Shown here: piece after piece, positions 24,971-38,039 of the stretch | Layout of the letters: each line of letters starts with the position of its first letter | Position numbering within the stretch: position 1 is the first letter of the stretch | Origin: Larix kaempferi | Lineage: Eukaryota; Streptophyta; Pinopsida; Pinales; Pinaceae | Direction: 5' to 3' | Length of the DNA: 64,000 nucleotides | Assembly (NCBI GenBank): GCA_027924585.1 | Contig: BSBM01000007.1 | Coordinates: 7,332,001-7,396,000 of the forward strand | Made by a program: the position numbers and the translations under genes | Notes under the pieces: model-generated | The model's input: only the letters and a program-made list of their open reading frames with translations | What the model was told of the DNA's origin: nothing | Database searches by the model: none

Positions 24971-25137
24971 CCAGTTACAAAACTAAGTGACCTATTGGGA
25001 TCATTACAAACATCTGCTGCAGATACACAACAAACATAACCATACATTTACATTCGATTTTGTTTTATGAATAAACTAACATAATTTTCCGTTCTCTATA
25101 CTTGTATAACATTTCCGGTACAAACATTGTCTGAAAA

Positions 25138-26427
25138 ATGAATGCAGAACAAGGCAGCAGTATTCATGGGAATCCGGAATCACCACCTCGAGTTCAGGAG
25201 GTGGTGATCGAACTAAACTCAAATTGGAGACAGTCTATGCAAAACCTACAGGAAAAGTTCTGAAGCTTCCAAGATGAAAATATGCAGGAAAGAAGAGAAC
25301 ATCGGGCCATAAATGAGACACTCCTTCAGACCTTAACAAAGGCTAACCCTCTCGGATAGCCCTCACTCTCAGTTAACACCTCCAAAAAGGGAAATAGTCA
25401 CACAAAAAGGACTGCCAGCCCTAAGGGAGAAGAGTAGGGAGAACACATAACTAAAACAATGGAAAGAGATTGTAAGAGCTCTTCCAATGATAAGGGTTCA
25501 CCATCTCCTTGCAAGAAAAGGAGGGAGAGTGACAACAGTCTGCAAGGGGAGTTTAGGAAGATAAGAGCCCCAACTTATGATGGAGAAATCAACTCTGGGG
25601 ATAAGGCTGAAGAGTGGCTGCTAGGAATGAACAAATACTTCAAAGTTCATAACTACTCTAGCGAAATGCAAGCCCAACTCGCCATATAAAACCTAAATGG
25701 TAAAGATCCCAGATGGTGGCAGGACTTGAAATACACCAAAGGACAAGAATTAAGAGACGTAACCTGGGATACTTCCAACAGAATATTGCAGGACAAGTAT
25801 ATGTCTGAAAGATTCTTCGACAAGAAAATAAAATAATTTCATGAATTAAAAATGGGCTCCCTAACTATGGAAACATTCATAAACTGATTCTTAGACTTGC
25901 TGCACTATGTTCCTTATATTAAAGACGAGAAGGTAAAGATTCAACAGTTCTCGAGAGGACTGCCCCCAAACTTTAGGGAGAAGATAGAGTTCGACATGCC
26001 CAAAACCCTTGATATAACCTTACATAAAGCAAGGTTATGTTATGAACATGGACAGCCAAGGAATGACAACATCAACAGAAATAGAGATAGGTTCAGAACC
26101 TTCTCAAACAACCGCAAACCTGGTTTTAAACCCCCACCCTTCCAAAAACACAACAACAGTTTTCCACCTAACAGAGGCTTCAACCGACCTCAAGCACGGC
26201 CAAGTGCACTCCCACCACCTGCCAATAGGCCAGCATTCAACAAAGGGACCAAATCTATCCCACCCACCGTTTCTTGCTGGAAATGGCAAGGGATCCACTA
26301 CTACAGAGACTGCGCCAGCAAAACAGATGGAGTTTTACACAACATCCAAATAGAGACTACCATAGGAGACATGGGAAAGACACCAAGAATATATGCTGCT
26401 CTCGACGGTCGACATGCAGATCACTAA
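25138..26427 (+). pseudogene. Element B gag, broken
   Basis: Start taken at the ATG at 25138 (MNAEQGSSIHGNPESPP), the first after the PBS. A helical, charged N-terminal part is followed by the capsid region from about 25550 (RKIRAPTYDGEINSGDKAEE) through FLDLLHYVPYIKDEKVKIQQ (about 25890-25945). Next come a basic, Pro/Asn-rich linker and a zinc knuckle near 26275-26315 that reads CWKWQGIHYYRDC. The related element C has CX2CX3HX4C, so B has lost its second Cys to Trp. Stops at about 25261, 25357, 25436, 25687, 25834 and 25884. Same gag lineage as element C. Confidence 0.88.
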
Positions 26428-26431
26428 GCCA

Positions 26432-28299
26432 CCATGGTGGAATTAGAGGGTAAGATCTCTAACACTACAGTTTCAGTTTTAATAGATCCCGACGCTTGCC
26501 GAAGTTATATCTCCCCTAAGTTAGTTGACACTTGCAAGTTGAACCGAGAATCTCATGAGAACCGTGGTTGGTACAACTAGCCATCGGTACCAAATGAAAT
26601 ATTTTTGAGTTAGTTAAAACTTGTGAGATAAACTTAAACGGTTTTCAAACTAGGTTAGATTTAAACATTCTACCCCTAGGGTCATACAACGTACTCATCG
26701 GTATGGATTGGTTGGAAAGACACCATGTCCTCCTAGACTGCTTAAACAAATAATTACTTTACAGGGATGACCAAGGGATTTAGAAGACAATTCAAGGCCT
26801 CCCTAAGAAAGTGTCAGTAAGACAAATCTTCGCCTTACAAGCAAAGAAATGTATTAGAAAGGGATGCAAACTCTTAGCCATCAACATCCAAAACATAGAA
26901 ACTAATAGGGAACAGAAGATCGAAGACTTCCCAGTCCTCATAGAATTCAAGGATGTATTTCCCGAAGAAATACCAGGATTACCGCCTAAACAAGACTTAG
27001 ACTTTTGTATCGAACTGACACTTGGGTCAATACCAGCTTCTAAAGCCCCGTACCACATAAGCACACTAGAATTGGTGGAGCTCAAACTTCAATTACAAGA
27101 ACTAATTGACAAAGGGTACATCCGACCTAGTGTGTCCCCTTGGGGTGCACCGATACTCTTCATCAAGAAGAAAGACAACATGATGTGGATGTGCATCGAT
27201 TACCGCCAACTCAACAAAATGACCATTAAGAACCACTATCCACTCCCTAGGATCGACGACTTGTTTGACCAAGTCGGAGGGGCAAAGATTTTCTCGAAGA
27301 TTGACTTACGATCCAGATACCATCAAGTGAGGATCCTTGATGAGGATATCAACAAAACCACATTTCAAACCCGTTACGGCTACTACGAGTTCATAATGAT
27401 GCCCTTTGGGTTGACGAATGCACCAGCCAACTTTATGTGCATGATGAACAATATATTTAGTAAATACCTCGACCAAATTGTTCTAGTCTTTATCGACAAC
27501 ATTCTAATCTACTACAAGGATGAGATAGAACATGAGGAGCACCTCTGAATTGTTTTACGGATACTAAGAGGACATGAGCTTTACGCCAATTTTAGTAAGT
27601 GCGATTTCTACAGACGTCAGATTCAATACTTGGGACATATCATTTCCGAGAAAGGAATAGCTATCGACCCCGAAAAGGTCAAAGCTATAAAAGAATGGCC
27701 CACACCTACTTGCATATTCGACATAAGGTTGTTCTTAGGATTAGCCGGCTACTACCGAAAGTTCATTGAGAAATTTTCACGGATTGCATGTCCCATGACC
27801 GCCTTACAGAAAAAGGCAAACAACTTTATCTAGACAGATAAGTGCGAAGAGAGATTTCGAAAGCTGAAACAACTACCTATTAGTGCACCGATTCTATGTA
27901 TTGCGGATCCCAATGGGGACTTCGTCATTTGCACGGATGCAAGCAAGGAAGGACTCAGGGGAGTCCTTATGCAAGACAATTTTTCCATATGCTATGAATC
28001 GAGGAAACTAAAAGAACATGAACATAACTACCCTACTTATGACCTCGAACTAGCCGCCGTCATCCATGCTCTGAAGATGTGGAGACATTATCTCATGGGG
28101 AAGAAATTTCTCTTGGTGACTGATAACATGAGCTTGAAATACCTTTTCGACCAACCCGACCTAAATGCCAAGCAAGCCAAGTGGTTAGCCTTCCTTAGTG
28201 AGTACCATTTCGAACTAAAGTATATAAAAGGCAAGGAAAACAAGATTGTGGATGCCTTAAGATGTCGAGCACATATGCTTTACGAGGTCACGGTAAGCT
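26432..28299 (+). pseudogene. Element B protease, RT and RNase H, broken
   Basis: The protease active site is LIDPDACRSYIS (about 26483-26515), with Asp where the family has Gly. RT covers about 26940-27560, with [33 protein letters not shown] and [13 protein letters not shown]. Its catalytic box is FIDN at 27489-27500 (family: FIDD). The RT thumb and connection follow at 27630-27833 (AGYYRKFIEKFS). RNase H at 27900-28299 has ICTDAS, YDLELAAV and VTDNMSLKYL. Stops at about 26578, 27546 and 27832. Except for these, the frame is long and readable. Confidence 0.9.
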
Positions 28300-29766
28300 A
28301 AACTGACTCCAACTTACATCACAGAATTCGAATAACATGTAAGAGTGACCGTTATTATATGGAAATCCTTGCAAAGATCCAGGAAGACAGACTTTTCCAA
28401 CAACAGAAAGAATATAAGATAGACGAAACATGACTACTGTGGTCGAAAGACCGACTTTACATCCCAGAAAGTGGAGACATTAGATCAAACATTCTCACCG
28501 AGTTTCACCAGAAACCTTATTCAAGACACCCCGGATATCAAAAGATGATATCGGCTATAAAGAAACATTACTTCTGGCCTAAGCTGAAAGCTGACATTGT
28601 AATGTTCATCACGAAATGTCAGGAATGCCAATTGGTCAAAGCAGAACACCAACACCCCTCTGGATTACTGCAACCTTTACCCATTCCGGAATGGAAATGG
28701 GAGGTAATAAGTATGGACTTCATTACAAGCTTACCCAAAAGTAAGAAACTAAATGAATCCATCTATGTAGTGGTAGACAAGCTGTCTAAAGTAGCCCACT
28801 TTATATGGGTAAAATCTACTTACAAAGCACTTCACATCACGGAAATATTCTTGAAAGAAATATTTCGATTGCACGGGATACCCAAAGCAATCATTTCCGA
28901 TCGAGACACGAAGTTCACTAGCAACTTCTGGAGAGCATTATCCTCCAGTCTGGAAACCTAGTTACAATTCAGTACTGCATACCACCCCCAGACCGATGGA
29001 TAAACAGAACGAGTAAACCAGATCCTTGAGGACATGTTGAGGATGTATGTCATGAATAACCCCACCAAGTGGGAAGATTATTTGCACCTAGAAGAGTTCG
29101 CATACAACAACAGTTATCAAACCTCGGCCAAATGAGTCCTCTTGAAGTACTTTACGGCAGGAAATGTCAAACTCCCGTGACTTGGGACAATCCGGTAGAC
29201 AGAGTTATGTTAGGACCCGACCTATTAAAAGACTTGGAACAACTAGTCTCCAAGGTGCAACTAAACTTAAAAGAAGCTCAAGACTGCCAAAAGAGTTATG
29301 TAGACAAGAAAAGAAAGGACAAGGACTATCAAGTCGGTGAACATGTGTTCCTAAAAATAAAAGCAAAGCGAAGCTCATTTAGCTTGGATGTTGCGGGAAA
29401 CTAGCCCCAAGATTTTGTGGACCTTTCGAAATACTGGCCAAGAAAGGCCCAGTAGCGTACGAGTTGGCCTTACCAGCACATATAAAAGTTCATAATGTGT
29501 TTCTTGCTTCATTATTAAAGAAATATGTATACAATACTAAACATGTTATTGATTGGTCCTTATTACAGGTGGAGCCCAAAGGGGAGTTCACGCTAGAACC
29601 ACTCTACATTCTGGACAATAGAGAGGTATAGCTTAGGAGGAGGACCATTACTTAGCTGAAAGTGCAATGGAGGCACTCTGGATTAGATGAGGCTACTTGG
29701 GAGAATGAGGCCACCATGAAAGAGGCATACCCCGCCTTGTTTCATGACCTCATTCCTAGTCCCTAG
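28300..29766 (+). pseudogene. Element B integrase and chromodomain, broken
   Basis: The zinc-binding start lies at about 28505-28630, with His pair and CQECQ. The catalytic core has MDFIT (first Asp, about 28714), ISDRDTKF (second Asp, about 28895) and, after a stop near 28959 and another after the DG, TERVNQ (Glu, about 29008). A frameshift near 29130 gives the frame 29069-29404. The C-terminus has GPFEILAKKGPVAYELALP, then a CR-type chromodomain remnant with KVQWRHSGLDEATWENE (about 29658-29708). It ends at the TAG 29764-29766, 36 bp before the 3' LTR. Confidence 0.88.
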
Positions 29767-29788
29767 AAACACCAGGACGGTGTTTCTC

Positions 29789-29802
29789 TAAGTGGGGAGG
29801 GA
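29789..29802 (+). promoter_or_regulatory. Polypurine tract of element B
   Basis: TAAGTGGGGAGGGA directly before the 3' LTR; primes plus-strand DNA synthesis in LTR elements. Confidence 0.85.
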
Positions 29803-32800
29803 TGTAATATACCGAATTTCGGACTTACTATTTTATGATGTTATATTGGGCCACGGCCCTAACACATGTGATTTCTTCTGATTATTGGGCATGAGCCCTA
29901 GTACATATGATTTATTCTTTTGTAGACTGACATATTGGGCATGGACCCTAACTAAATTTAATAATTTGAATATATATTGGGCAAGGAAACCCCAATGTTC
30001 TGATTATGTTTTGATGTGGGTACAAAACCCTAATATACTGAGATGACCTTTTTATACATATTGTGTAGTGATGTGAATGACATAATTGACTTATATGGTG
30101 TGTTGAGTGTGGACTCAGAAACACACAAATTACCTACGTACTGGGAAAAAGCCCCGATGTACCTAGAGGTAATATGATGTACTAGGAGTAAGCCCTCATG
30201 TACATTGAGTGTTGGGCATAAGCCCTGGAGCACTCCAAGCTTGATAAACGAATACCGGATCCGAGGCAACCTAAATATTCTAGATGTGCTTCATAATCAC
30301 ATTCTAGCACTAGTGTTGAGTAGGGACTCTGGAATTGCACTAGAGTAATTCCCATGTGAGAGTGTTGAGTTAAATGGCTCTGAAGAGCACTTGAGGTTAC
30401 AGAGTTTCAAAGTGTTGAGTCGGAAAGACTCTGAAGAGCACTTTTATCACATTTATTTAATTGACTAAATGATTCATCTTTTTCTATCCATCATCACCAA
30501 CTATGGGAGATACCATGTTAAACGAGGGAATCCAACATGCAAAGAGAGAGACTAGAGGCACCTAACCAAGTTGACCATGACTGTCCAAAAGAAGTGGACT
30601 GTGTCCCTAAAAGTTAAATAGAAAAGAGTGTCACGTGACAACACATAACTAAAGAAAAGATAATTGTTAGTAGTCTCTTATGACTAACCTGATTAAACGT
30701 CTCGAAGTTATTATTATTATTACTATTATTATTTATTATTAAGAGCTTTAAATAATAATAGGTGTTATTTTGATTATGGGATATAATTAGTATATCTGAC
30801 TTATGCATTATTTAATATTTTAAAGAATGTATTAATAAGTTAAGTGAAATATAGTTAATATAAGGATAATTATTGTTATTATTAAGAGCATAAATAAAAA
30901 ATGACTTATAGTCAAATAGTTAGAAAAGTCCTAGTTCAAGAGGACAAAGTTATTTAATTATATAATATCTTTTAAATGATTAAATATTGAATTTAAAGAA
31001 ACTAACTACTTCAACAGTCCTAATACAAGATTTCCCTATTTAAATAGGGCAGATCCCAATTTTTGGGATCATCTACCATTCTTGGTTATAATCATTCTCT
31101 TATGGTTGTCCAAGAAAGACTATTATGCTCCAAGAAGCTAAAGCAGCCTTACCTAAATATTTTCATACTGAACCAGAAGTGGATCTAGGGCCTCTACCTT
31201 TCATTGCATGTTGGAATCAAGCTCGGGGAAGACCCATATAGAACCAGGAATGGTTCAGGGGTCAAGGTTGGGAGGAACATGCTAGTCCCAAATTTATCCA
31301 GCTAGAACAATCTTCCTAACAGGTCAACTAGATAAAATAGGTTCAACATTAATTATTATTGATTGTGTAGGTATCAACAGGAAGGGATCAAGTGCCAAGT
31401 AGCTAGGATAGTATAGGAGAGGATCGAGTGCCCAAGCAACCAGGTATGAATTAGTAATTATTTACATTCATTTTCCAGTTGTATTAAAACTAGGCCTCTA
31501 TACAGAATTAATATTTCAGCATTGTCTCATACAAATATTATCAACTTAGAGGTTCTGCCTAGAACCCAGTGGAGGATCTAGCAGGTCTAGCCAAGTTATC
31601 CTGTGCTAGATAACAACTATTAAGGAAACTTAGAATCATTATATCATTTTTCTTTAAAAGCATTAATGTTTGTCTGAATCGTCTTATTACTTGTTAGTAC
31701 GGGAATCTCTTATGATCTTTGAAATCATTTATTATTATACTCACGATGCCTAAAGAAACTTTATTATTTATCTGCCGTACTACACAGTTAGGTTGTTTAA
31801 GCTCCACATGATCCAACATCTATAAAAAACCTCATACCCTAGCTAAGAAGACAATCAACCCATTACAGAAGTGGTGGAAATAACTTGGACTCAAGTTTCT
31901 GTTATTACTCCTGCATTATCATTTTCTTTTAAAATACACAAGTCAAACAATCAGATAGTTTCACCAAAAACAACCATGCAATTTTTTTATATATTAAACC
32001 ATAGTCTAAACAATATACAGGATCATTACTTCTCTATGTCTTTCTTTACCTCATCAAACAACATTGTTATAACCATTGGAATAAGAGTCACGAGATCAAA
32101 ACCCCTCAACATTTTCAAGAAGACCCTGCTAGCTTTAAAATAATCAAAACAGTGTAGTATTACTCACAGAGCCTTATTACATCCCATGAAAACATTTCAC
32201 CATCATCTAGTAGAGGCGAAACCTACAGCCATCCTTTTAAACACATATGTAGGGCACAGGATCGAATCCCACTACATCAAGCATGGGCTTCTTTACAAAC
32301 AAAACAACTACCAGGAGGAAAATGCAGTAAGACAAATTCAAGTAAAAACCCTAGACATGCGAGAGGACCAGTTAAGGATTTCACTCTACCTGTAAACGCA
32401 TCATTACTGGAAATTGATCTAATGCTAAATACTTGCAAGCCATTCAATAGACAGACACATAGAATGCTAAGACCCTTAACCATTTAGTTTTCTATAGACA
32501 AAACGCAGAGAGTAGTTTCAAATTTAAAGACTCATAGAAGAGGTAGAGGTCAACCATTCTCTTTTATCAAATCATACAGAGCCAAACCTCTGCTCATTTT
32601 AATATGAGTTCCGAAAGAGTCATGGTTTCTTTATGTAATGTCTCAACCGACGACTCATAGAGCAAAGGCACGATAGCAACAACAGAGAAATACAAAACTA
32701 CTCTTTGCCATAGAGAGAAATAACGCAAAGTGTAGAAAGTGTATACATCAGATATAAAATCATGTAGAAGTCAATTCTTCCATTCATAGGTCCAAGTTTC

Positions 32801-34260
32801 TTTCAACCAAGCATTAACAAAGACACGTAAACCACAGAATTAGAAATTGGGTGTTATTACATTGAATTTCAAAAGAATCAACATTTAGCCGAATGGACAA
32901 CCTCCACACTAACACCCTCCAGGGCTATCAAAACCATTAAAATACTTTGCATAAGGATCTAGCCAACAACGACCACCAGGAAACCAAACCATAAATTGAT
33001 TCAGTAAGCCAAACCAGAAGCACGAATCCCCATAACTTATATCAACGACCTCAACTCACAGGGGTGAGAGGAAGAGTGAAGAGGTGGCGGCTCTGAAATT
33101 ACCATTTTTAAACACCTCTAGGGTCAAGTATGTGACCAGCAATACAAGAGCCATGCAGAAGAGAGAACCCCCAATACCTTCCAAACAACAATTCACATGC
33201 AGTCAAAACTCGAGAGTATTGTTCCAAAATGTAATGTATTGAACTAATAGAAAGTGTGACATGAGTTTTACCTTCATAGCAGTCTTCACCTTGACATATT
33301 GAGTCATGAGGGTGTGCAGACCATGAGCAAGAGCTCATGCCAGAGCACGAAAAGAACCCCAACTGTGCACAGGACGAAGCAGGTGAAACAAACTACGAAA
33401 GTGGATGTCGTGGGTGTAAAACCCCATGGAGTAAACCCTCGGTACAACTGGAAGCGTGACCATGTGCAAATGTAGAGCATCATTAAATTCGACCACCAAC
33501 CACCAATATTTCAATATCAACTCTATTCTCCATAGTGGTAGTGGTATATTTTTAATCCACAAGGTTTTTAAAAGTGCATGTATGGTAAGTCCACTTGCAT
33601 TATATGGAACCCATAAATACATCATCAAGTTAACATATATTACAAGATAAATACTTTTTCCACCACACTTCAAAGGCATAGGGAGCCTTTTCTCAAAACA
33701 CTTCACACTTAGACTTAAGTATTTGCTAGCATGGTGATTTAAACATCAGATAAGAATATCGTCATAGGTACACCTGCAAAACCAAGAAGATAGTAAATGC
33801 ATTAGTGAAATTCACTAAGTAAGTTATATGTGTCAATATTTCTTCACCCTACCTCTCGGCAACTCTGCCAGGTTACATTTTCTCCTTAAGGGCCGAGCAT
33901 CTCATCATGGTCCTCAACGGTCATCCACAAGGGTCCATCATACCAGAATTATCAGTTAATCTTTGTATAAATATGATCATAAATCCTTGAGACAATAAGA
34001 AGGAGATTTGTAATTATATTACTCTAAACATTGTATTGCAGCATCATAGTCTTAGCTCTACCCCTTTACATCGCTTCCGCCAAACTGTAGGATTAAAAAT
34101 CATTAAGACCTGGTTAATTGAGACAATTAACTAACACAACTTTTTTCGAGAATAGTGAACATCTATCAGTGCTGAAGTTAATTTGCTTATCATCCTATCT
34201 CATCTAGTTTATTACAGTATTCGAATTCTTTTTTTATTTTACTGTTTTAGGGACATTTCA
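29803..34260 (+). repeat. 3' LTR of element B
   Basis: 4,458 bp from TGTAATATACCG to GGGACATTTCA. No K insertion. Contains a TTA microsatellite near 30710. Confidence 0.93.
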
Positions 34261-34265
34261 GTGAG

Positions 34266-35945
34266 ATCCCAAGAATTGAAGAAGCGGAGGCATTATTTGT
34301 TGCCTAAGCAATTTGTGTTATACACATCGCCAAGCACTGAGCTATTTGAATACTCAGTAGAAGTTGAATCAGTGTCACATGAAATGGGTCGAATTCCTGC
34401 AGGGATATACTTTCATGCTGCCACATAAGTCAGGAAATTCGAACAAGGTTGCCGACGCACTGAGTCGAAGAGTTGCATTGTTGAACATGATGACAGTTCA
34501 ATAAATAGGAATAGAGTTGGTGAAGGGAGAGTATGCGACCAACGAGGATTTTGCGAAAGAATGGGAGGATTGTCGTGAACCGTGGAGTGTCGACATAACT
34601 CCATACTTGGATTATTTTATCCAAGAGGGATACCTATTCAAGGGACAATAGTTGTGTATTCCCATAGGATCCATAAGAGAGAACCTAGTCCTAGAATTGC
34701 ATAGCGGCAGATTAGTAGGTCATTTTGGCATCAACAAGACCAAGGCATTGGTCGAAGAGAAGTATGATTGGCCACGAATGACGATAGATGTTGGGAAGTG
34801 GGTATGCCAGTGTCGAGTTTTCCAGTTGAAAAAAGGAAGAAGTCCGAATACGGGGTTGTATACACCATTACCTGTACTGGATACCCATGGGAGTAGTTGC
34901 GCATGGATTTTGTGCTAGGATTTTCGAAGACATAGCAGGGAAGCGACTCAATCTTTGTTGTAGTCGACAAATTTTCAAATATGGCACACTTTATTCCGTG
35001 TCGAAAGACAAGTGATTCCACGAGTGTTGTTGTACTATTCTTCAAGGAAGTAGTTAGATTGCATGGGTTGCCGAAGAGTATCACGTCGGATAGAGATACC
35101 AAGTTTATGGGACATTTTTGGAGAACCCTATTGAAGAAACTTGACACGAGGTTGTATTTTATCTCGGCATATCATCCGCGGACAGACGGAGAGACCGAGG
35201 TGGTGAATAGAAGTTTGGGAAACCTTCTAAGGTGTTTGACGGCCGACAGACCCAAACAATGGGAGAACGTGTTGGAACAAGCAGAGTTTGCATACAACAA
35301 TTCTATGAATCGGTCGATAGGTTTGATCCCATTCTAGATTGTTCAGGGAACAATCCCACATGGAGTGGTGGATTTGGTTGAGTTACCAAGAGAAATTAGG
35401 AAAAGTGCGGATGCAGAATCATTCGGAGAGCACATGAAAGAAGTGCATGAAGATGTGCAGAAGCACATAGAAAAGAGTAACGTGGCATACAAGTTGAGAG
35501 CCAATAGAAAGAAGAGGCTACAATCGCCCAGTGAAGGAGACTTAGTCTATGCACATTTGCAGAAGGAGAGATTTCCAACAGGAACCTATAACAAGCTGAA
35601 GCTGAAGAAGATTGGACCATGTAAGATTCTGAAGAAGATTTCAGACAACGCTTATGTGTTGGAGCTACCAAAGGACTTGAGCATTTCACCAACGTTCAAT
35701 GTCTTAGATCTATACAAGTGTGAAGAAGGTTCAAGAAGTGGAAGCCCAAAAGTGTCAAACATTGATTGGACACTGCATATTCTAGATCGATACAAAGAGG
35801 AAATCCTAGAAGTAATAAACGAACGCGAAGTCGGGCATACGTGCAGTTTGCGAAGGAGAAAAATACTTGGTGCAATGGAAAGATGATGAGTTGCACGAGG
35901 AGACATGGATTTTCGAAGAAGAGTTTAGGAGATTGACGGATCAAT
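34266..35945 (+). pseudogene. Element A RNase H end, integrase and chromodomain, broken
   Basis: A resumes after B. Relative to the family about 70 residues of RNase H are absent between AFDKLKENVTE (before B) and RRHYLLPKQFVLYT (34291-34331). The tail SGNSNKVADALSRR is at 34433-34475. Integrase has its His pair in LHSGRLVGHFG and CQCRVF at about 34806-34823, where the second zinc Cys has been lost. The core (34981-35337) has SDRDTKF and HPRTDGETEVVNRS with the catalytic Glu. After a stop near 35335 the C-terminal part runs 35365-35886. A frameshift near 35830 leads to a chromodomain-like end, [16 protein letters not shown] (about 35858-35905). Confidence 0.88.
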
Positions 35946-35970
35946 CAAGTTCCTTTTCACGTGGGGAGTC

Positions 35971-36998
35971 TGCTGCAAGAGCATCGGGGCCTAGGCAAAA
36001 CAGTCGAAGATGATCGAAATAGGAAGGCCGACCAGAGGGAGTGCTGACGAGCACTGGTGCAGAAGAGCAGATTAGATGTCGAAGTCAATAAGTCATGCAG
36101 GAGTAGTTGATATGAGATCGACAAAAGATGCGGAAGGTCGGGAGTCAACATGTCATAGGTTGACAGACGAGAGAGTTTCAATAGAGATGTCGAGGGTCGA
36201 CATGTTGTCGAACGACGACTCCGACTTGTTTGGGTATGAGCCAAGTGTGGAAGAAGGGACGGACTGAAAAAGCCTGAAAGTGTGAAGAGAAGCCGACAGG
36301 GTATGTAGAAGGTTGGCAGAAGACAATATGGTCGAGGGATTTATAAGACCGACTACTGTAGCAGTGTTAGAAGGATGCGTAGAAGTCAGGCAGAGTACCT
36401 GGTATCCGTTCGGGGATGCTAAGGAATTTATTAGCAGTTATTGCAGGTTGAAGGGATCGTGACAGATGTTGCCACAGGTGGAGATTGTGCAGCATGATAG
36501 AGGCGCTGATAGTTGCAAGTCTGCAGGATCAGGGAGATTTGTGGATAGAGGAAGAGTGTTTCAGGATTCGGAGTACACCTCGGGATGCGCAACCGCAGAG
36601 TAGAAGGCCAGGGAGTTTGGATCAGTTGGATCACTTGGCAGTTCGGTCAGCAAATGATCGAGAGAACAGAGCCTTGTGAGAAGTTTTGTAGATTGGATAG
36701 GAGAGTCACACATCTACAGAGCTTGAAGAAGATCGAGCCATAGCTCAGAGTTCTGCAGTGAACCGGGGAAAGGGTGAAGATCGACACACTGAGATAGCAC
36801 ATAGTTACTTCTGTATTGTAATAGGGTAAGGCTGACAATAGTTAGTTATTTACATTCCTTGCATTTCGCATTGTAACCATTTTTCCAGAGAAGTAATATA
36901 ATCCATCTTATGGCATCCTGTTTACATCTTGTTTATGTGAACACGTGTGTTGTGTGTAATTGTTAAGCAAGAACCCTTGTCGGGGTGACCTTGCGTCA
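35971..36998 (+). repeat. 3' LTR of element A
   Basis: 1,028 bp, TGCTGCAAGAG to CCTTGCGTCA, preceded by the tract CACGTGGGGAGTC. The right target duplication ATAGG is 36999-37003. Confidence 0.93.
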
Positions 36999-37003
36999 AT
37001 AGG

Positions 37004-37884
37004 AATGATGAAAATCAATTTTAAGGAAATGATCTTGATGGCCATATTCCCTAGTTGACTCCACGGTTAGTCAAGAAGAAAGCATTGTGTTTAGAATAAA
37101 ATACCCCTCAACATAAATTGTCTTTTCCCTACACACAATATTCCTAGCAACAACCGTGCATGCAACCCCACGACCTTAGCCATTATTTTTCAATAAATAC
37201 TAAATATAAATTTATTGGTTTCCATCCTCCGAAGGTGTTCTTGGTAGTGTTCTATGGAATTATCTTGATCAATCTTTGGTTAATGGATTCTATCAAACAT
37301 CCATAGGGAAGGACCTTCGAAGCCATGTGATTGAAGTCATGACTGGTTGGAGCTATACGATTGCGAACTTTTATAGGCTAACATAAGTTGGAAGAGGTTA
37401 CTATCATTTATTGTTATTCCATTGAGAATATAATTATATCATTTGTTATTATTGCATTAAGAATATAATTATGAAATTCTAAGAGTATCGAGAAAATTAA
37501 TTGTCTAGTATTAGAAATTGTGATGAAAGTTCTAATTTTTTTAAGAGGAGAAAGTTTAAAAAGTTGACAAATTTGGCTAGAATTTCCCCTCAAATCTTGA
37601 ATAAATATGGTGAAAAACTATACTTGCATATGATTGATGAGAACTTAGATCATAGAATTTTGACTTTTAATTTTTCTACTTATTTTATTTTACAGCAACG
37701 ATGTTGTGTATTTTTTCAAAATATAATTATATTAAAGTGCAACTTTATTTTTTTTTGTACTTGCCTCCATTTTTTAATTTTATTAAGAATTTCAAAAGAG
37801 AATAATTAAGCCGATAGATGTATTTCATGAGAGATAGGTGTCTCATTTCATGGACAAGACGGAGCACATCAATTCTTATATTAA
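37004..37884. other. Unassigned intergenic DNA right of element A
   Basis: Continuation of the left flank of A. A 102-codon frame at 37501-37809 has no motif and is very A/T-rich. Confidence 0.4.
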
Positions 37885-37962
37885 GGAATGTAATTTTTAT
37901 TTAACTAGAGGTTAATTGTTTGGGAATGTAATTTTTATTTAAGTAGAGGTTAATTATTTGGG
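37885..37962. repeat. 38-bp tandem duplication
   Basis: GGAATGTAATTTTTATTTAA... occurs at 37885 and 37923, nearly identical. Confidence 0.8.
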
Positions 37963-38039
37963 AAGGGGCACTTCAATGTTTAATGGCATATTTTACACTT
38001 TGAAAAGGTTTTTGGGTTGCGAGGCTCTTGCGATTAGGG

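Larger units (their letters stand above)
19069..34260 (+). mobile_element. Chromovirus B (Ty3/gypsy) with very long LTRs, nested in A
   Basis: LTRs of about 4.45 kb (5' copy enlarged by solo LTR K) flank a 4.85-kb internal region (24957-29802), so the LTRs together are nearly twice the length of the coding part. The PBS follows the 5' LTR; the purine tract AAGTGGGGAGGGA precedes the 3' LTR. Gag, protease, RT-RNase H, integrase and chromodomain are in canonical order, with few but fatal stops. About 17 differences in the first 205 LTR positions by hand count, fewer than in A, as expected for the inner element. Confidence 0.93.
15189..36998 (+). mobile_element. Chromovirus A (Ty3/gypsy), split by element B
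   Basis: Complete by its ends: two 1,028-bp LTRs, a PBS after the left one, a purine-rich tract before the right one and an exact ATAGG target duplication. Its own internal sequence is 16217-19068 plus 34266-35970, with B inserted inside the RNase H region. Gag, protease, RT, RNase H (partial), integrase and a C-terminal chromodomain-like segment are seen in that order, all interrupted by stops and frameshifts. A chromodomain normally steers integrase to particular chromatin. The two LTRs differ at about 28 of the first 185 positions by hand count, making A the oldest dated element here. Confidence 0.93.

Noticed and set aside
34183-34428. 81-codon open frame at the right end of B
   Set aside because: It is a chimera of B's LTR end and A's RNase H remnant.
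37501-37809. 102-codon open frame
   Set aside because: Extreme A/T composition and no motif; it also depends on a non-ATG start.
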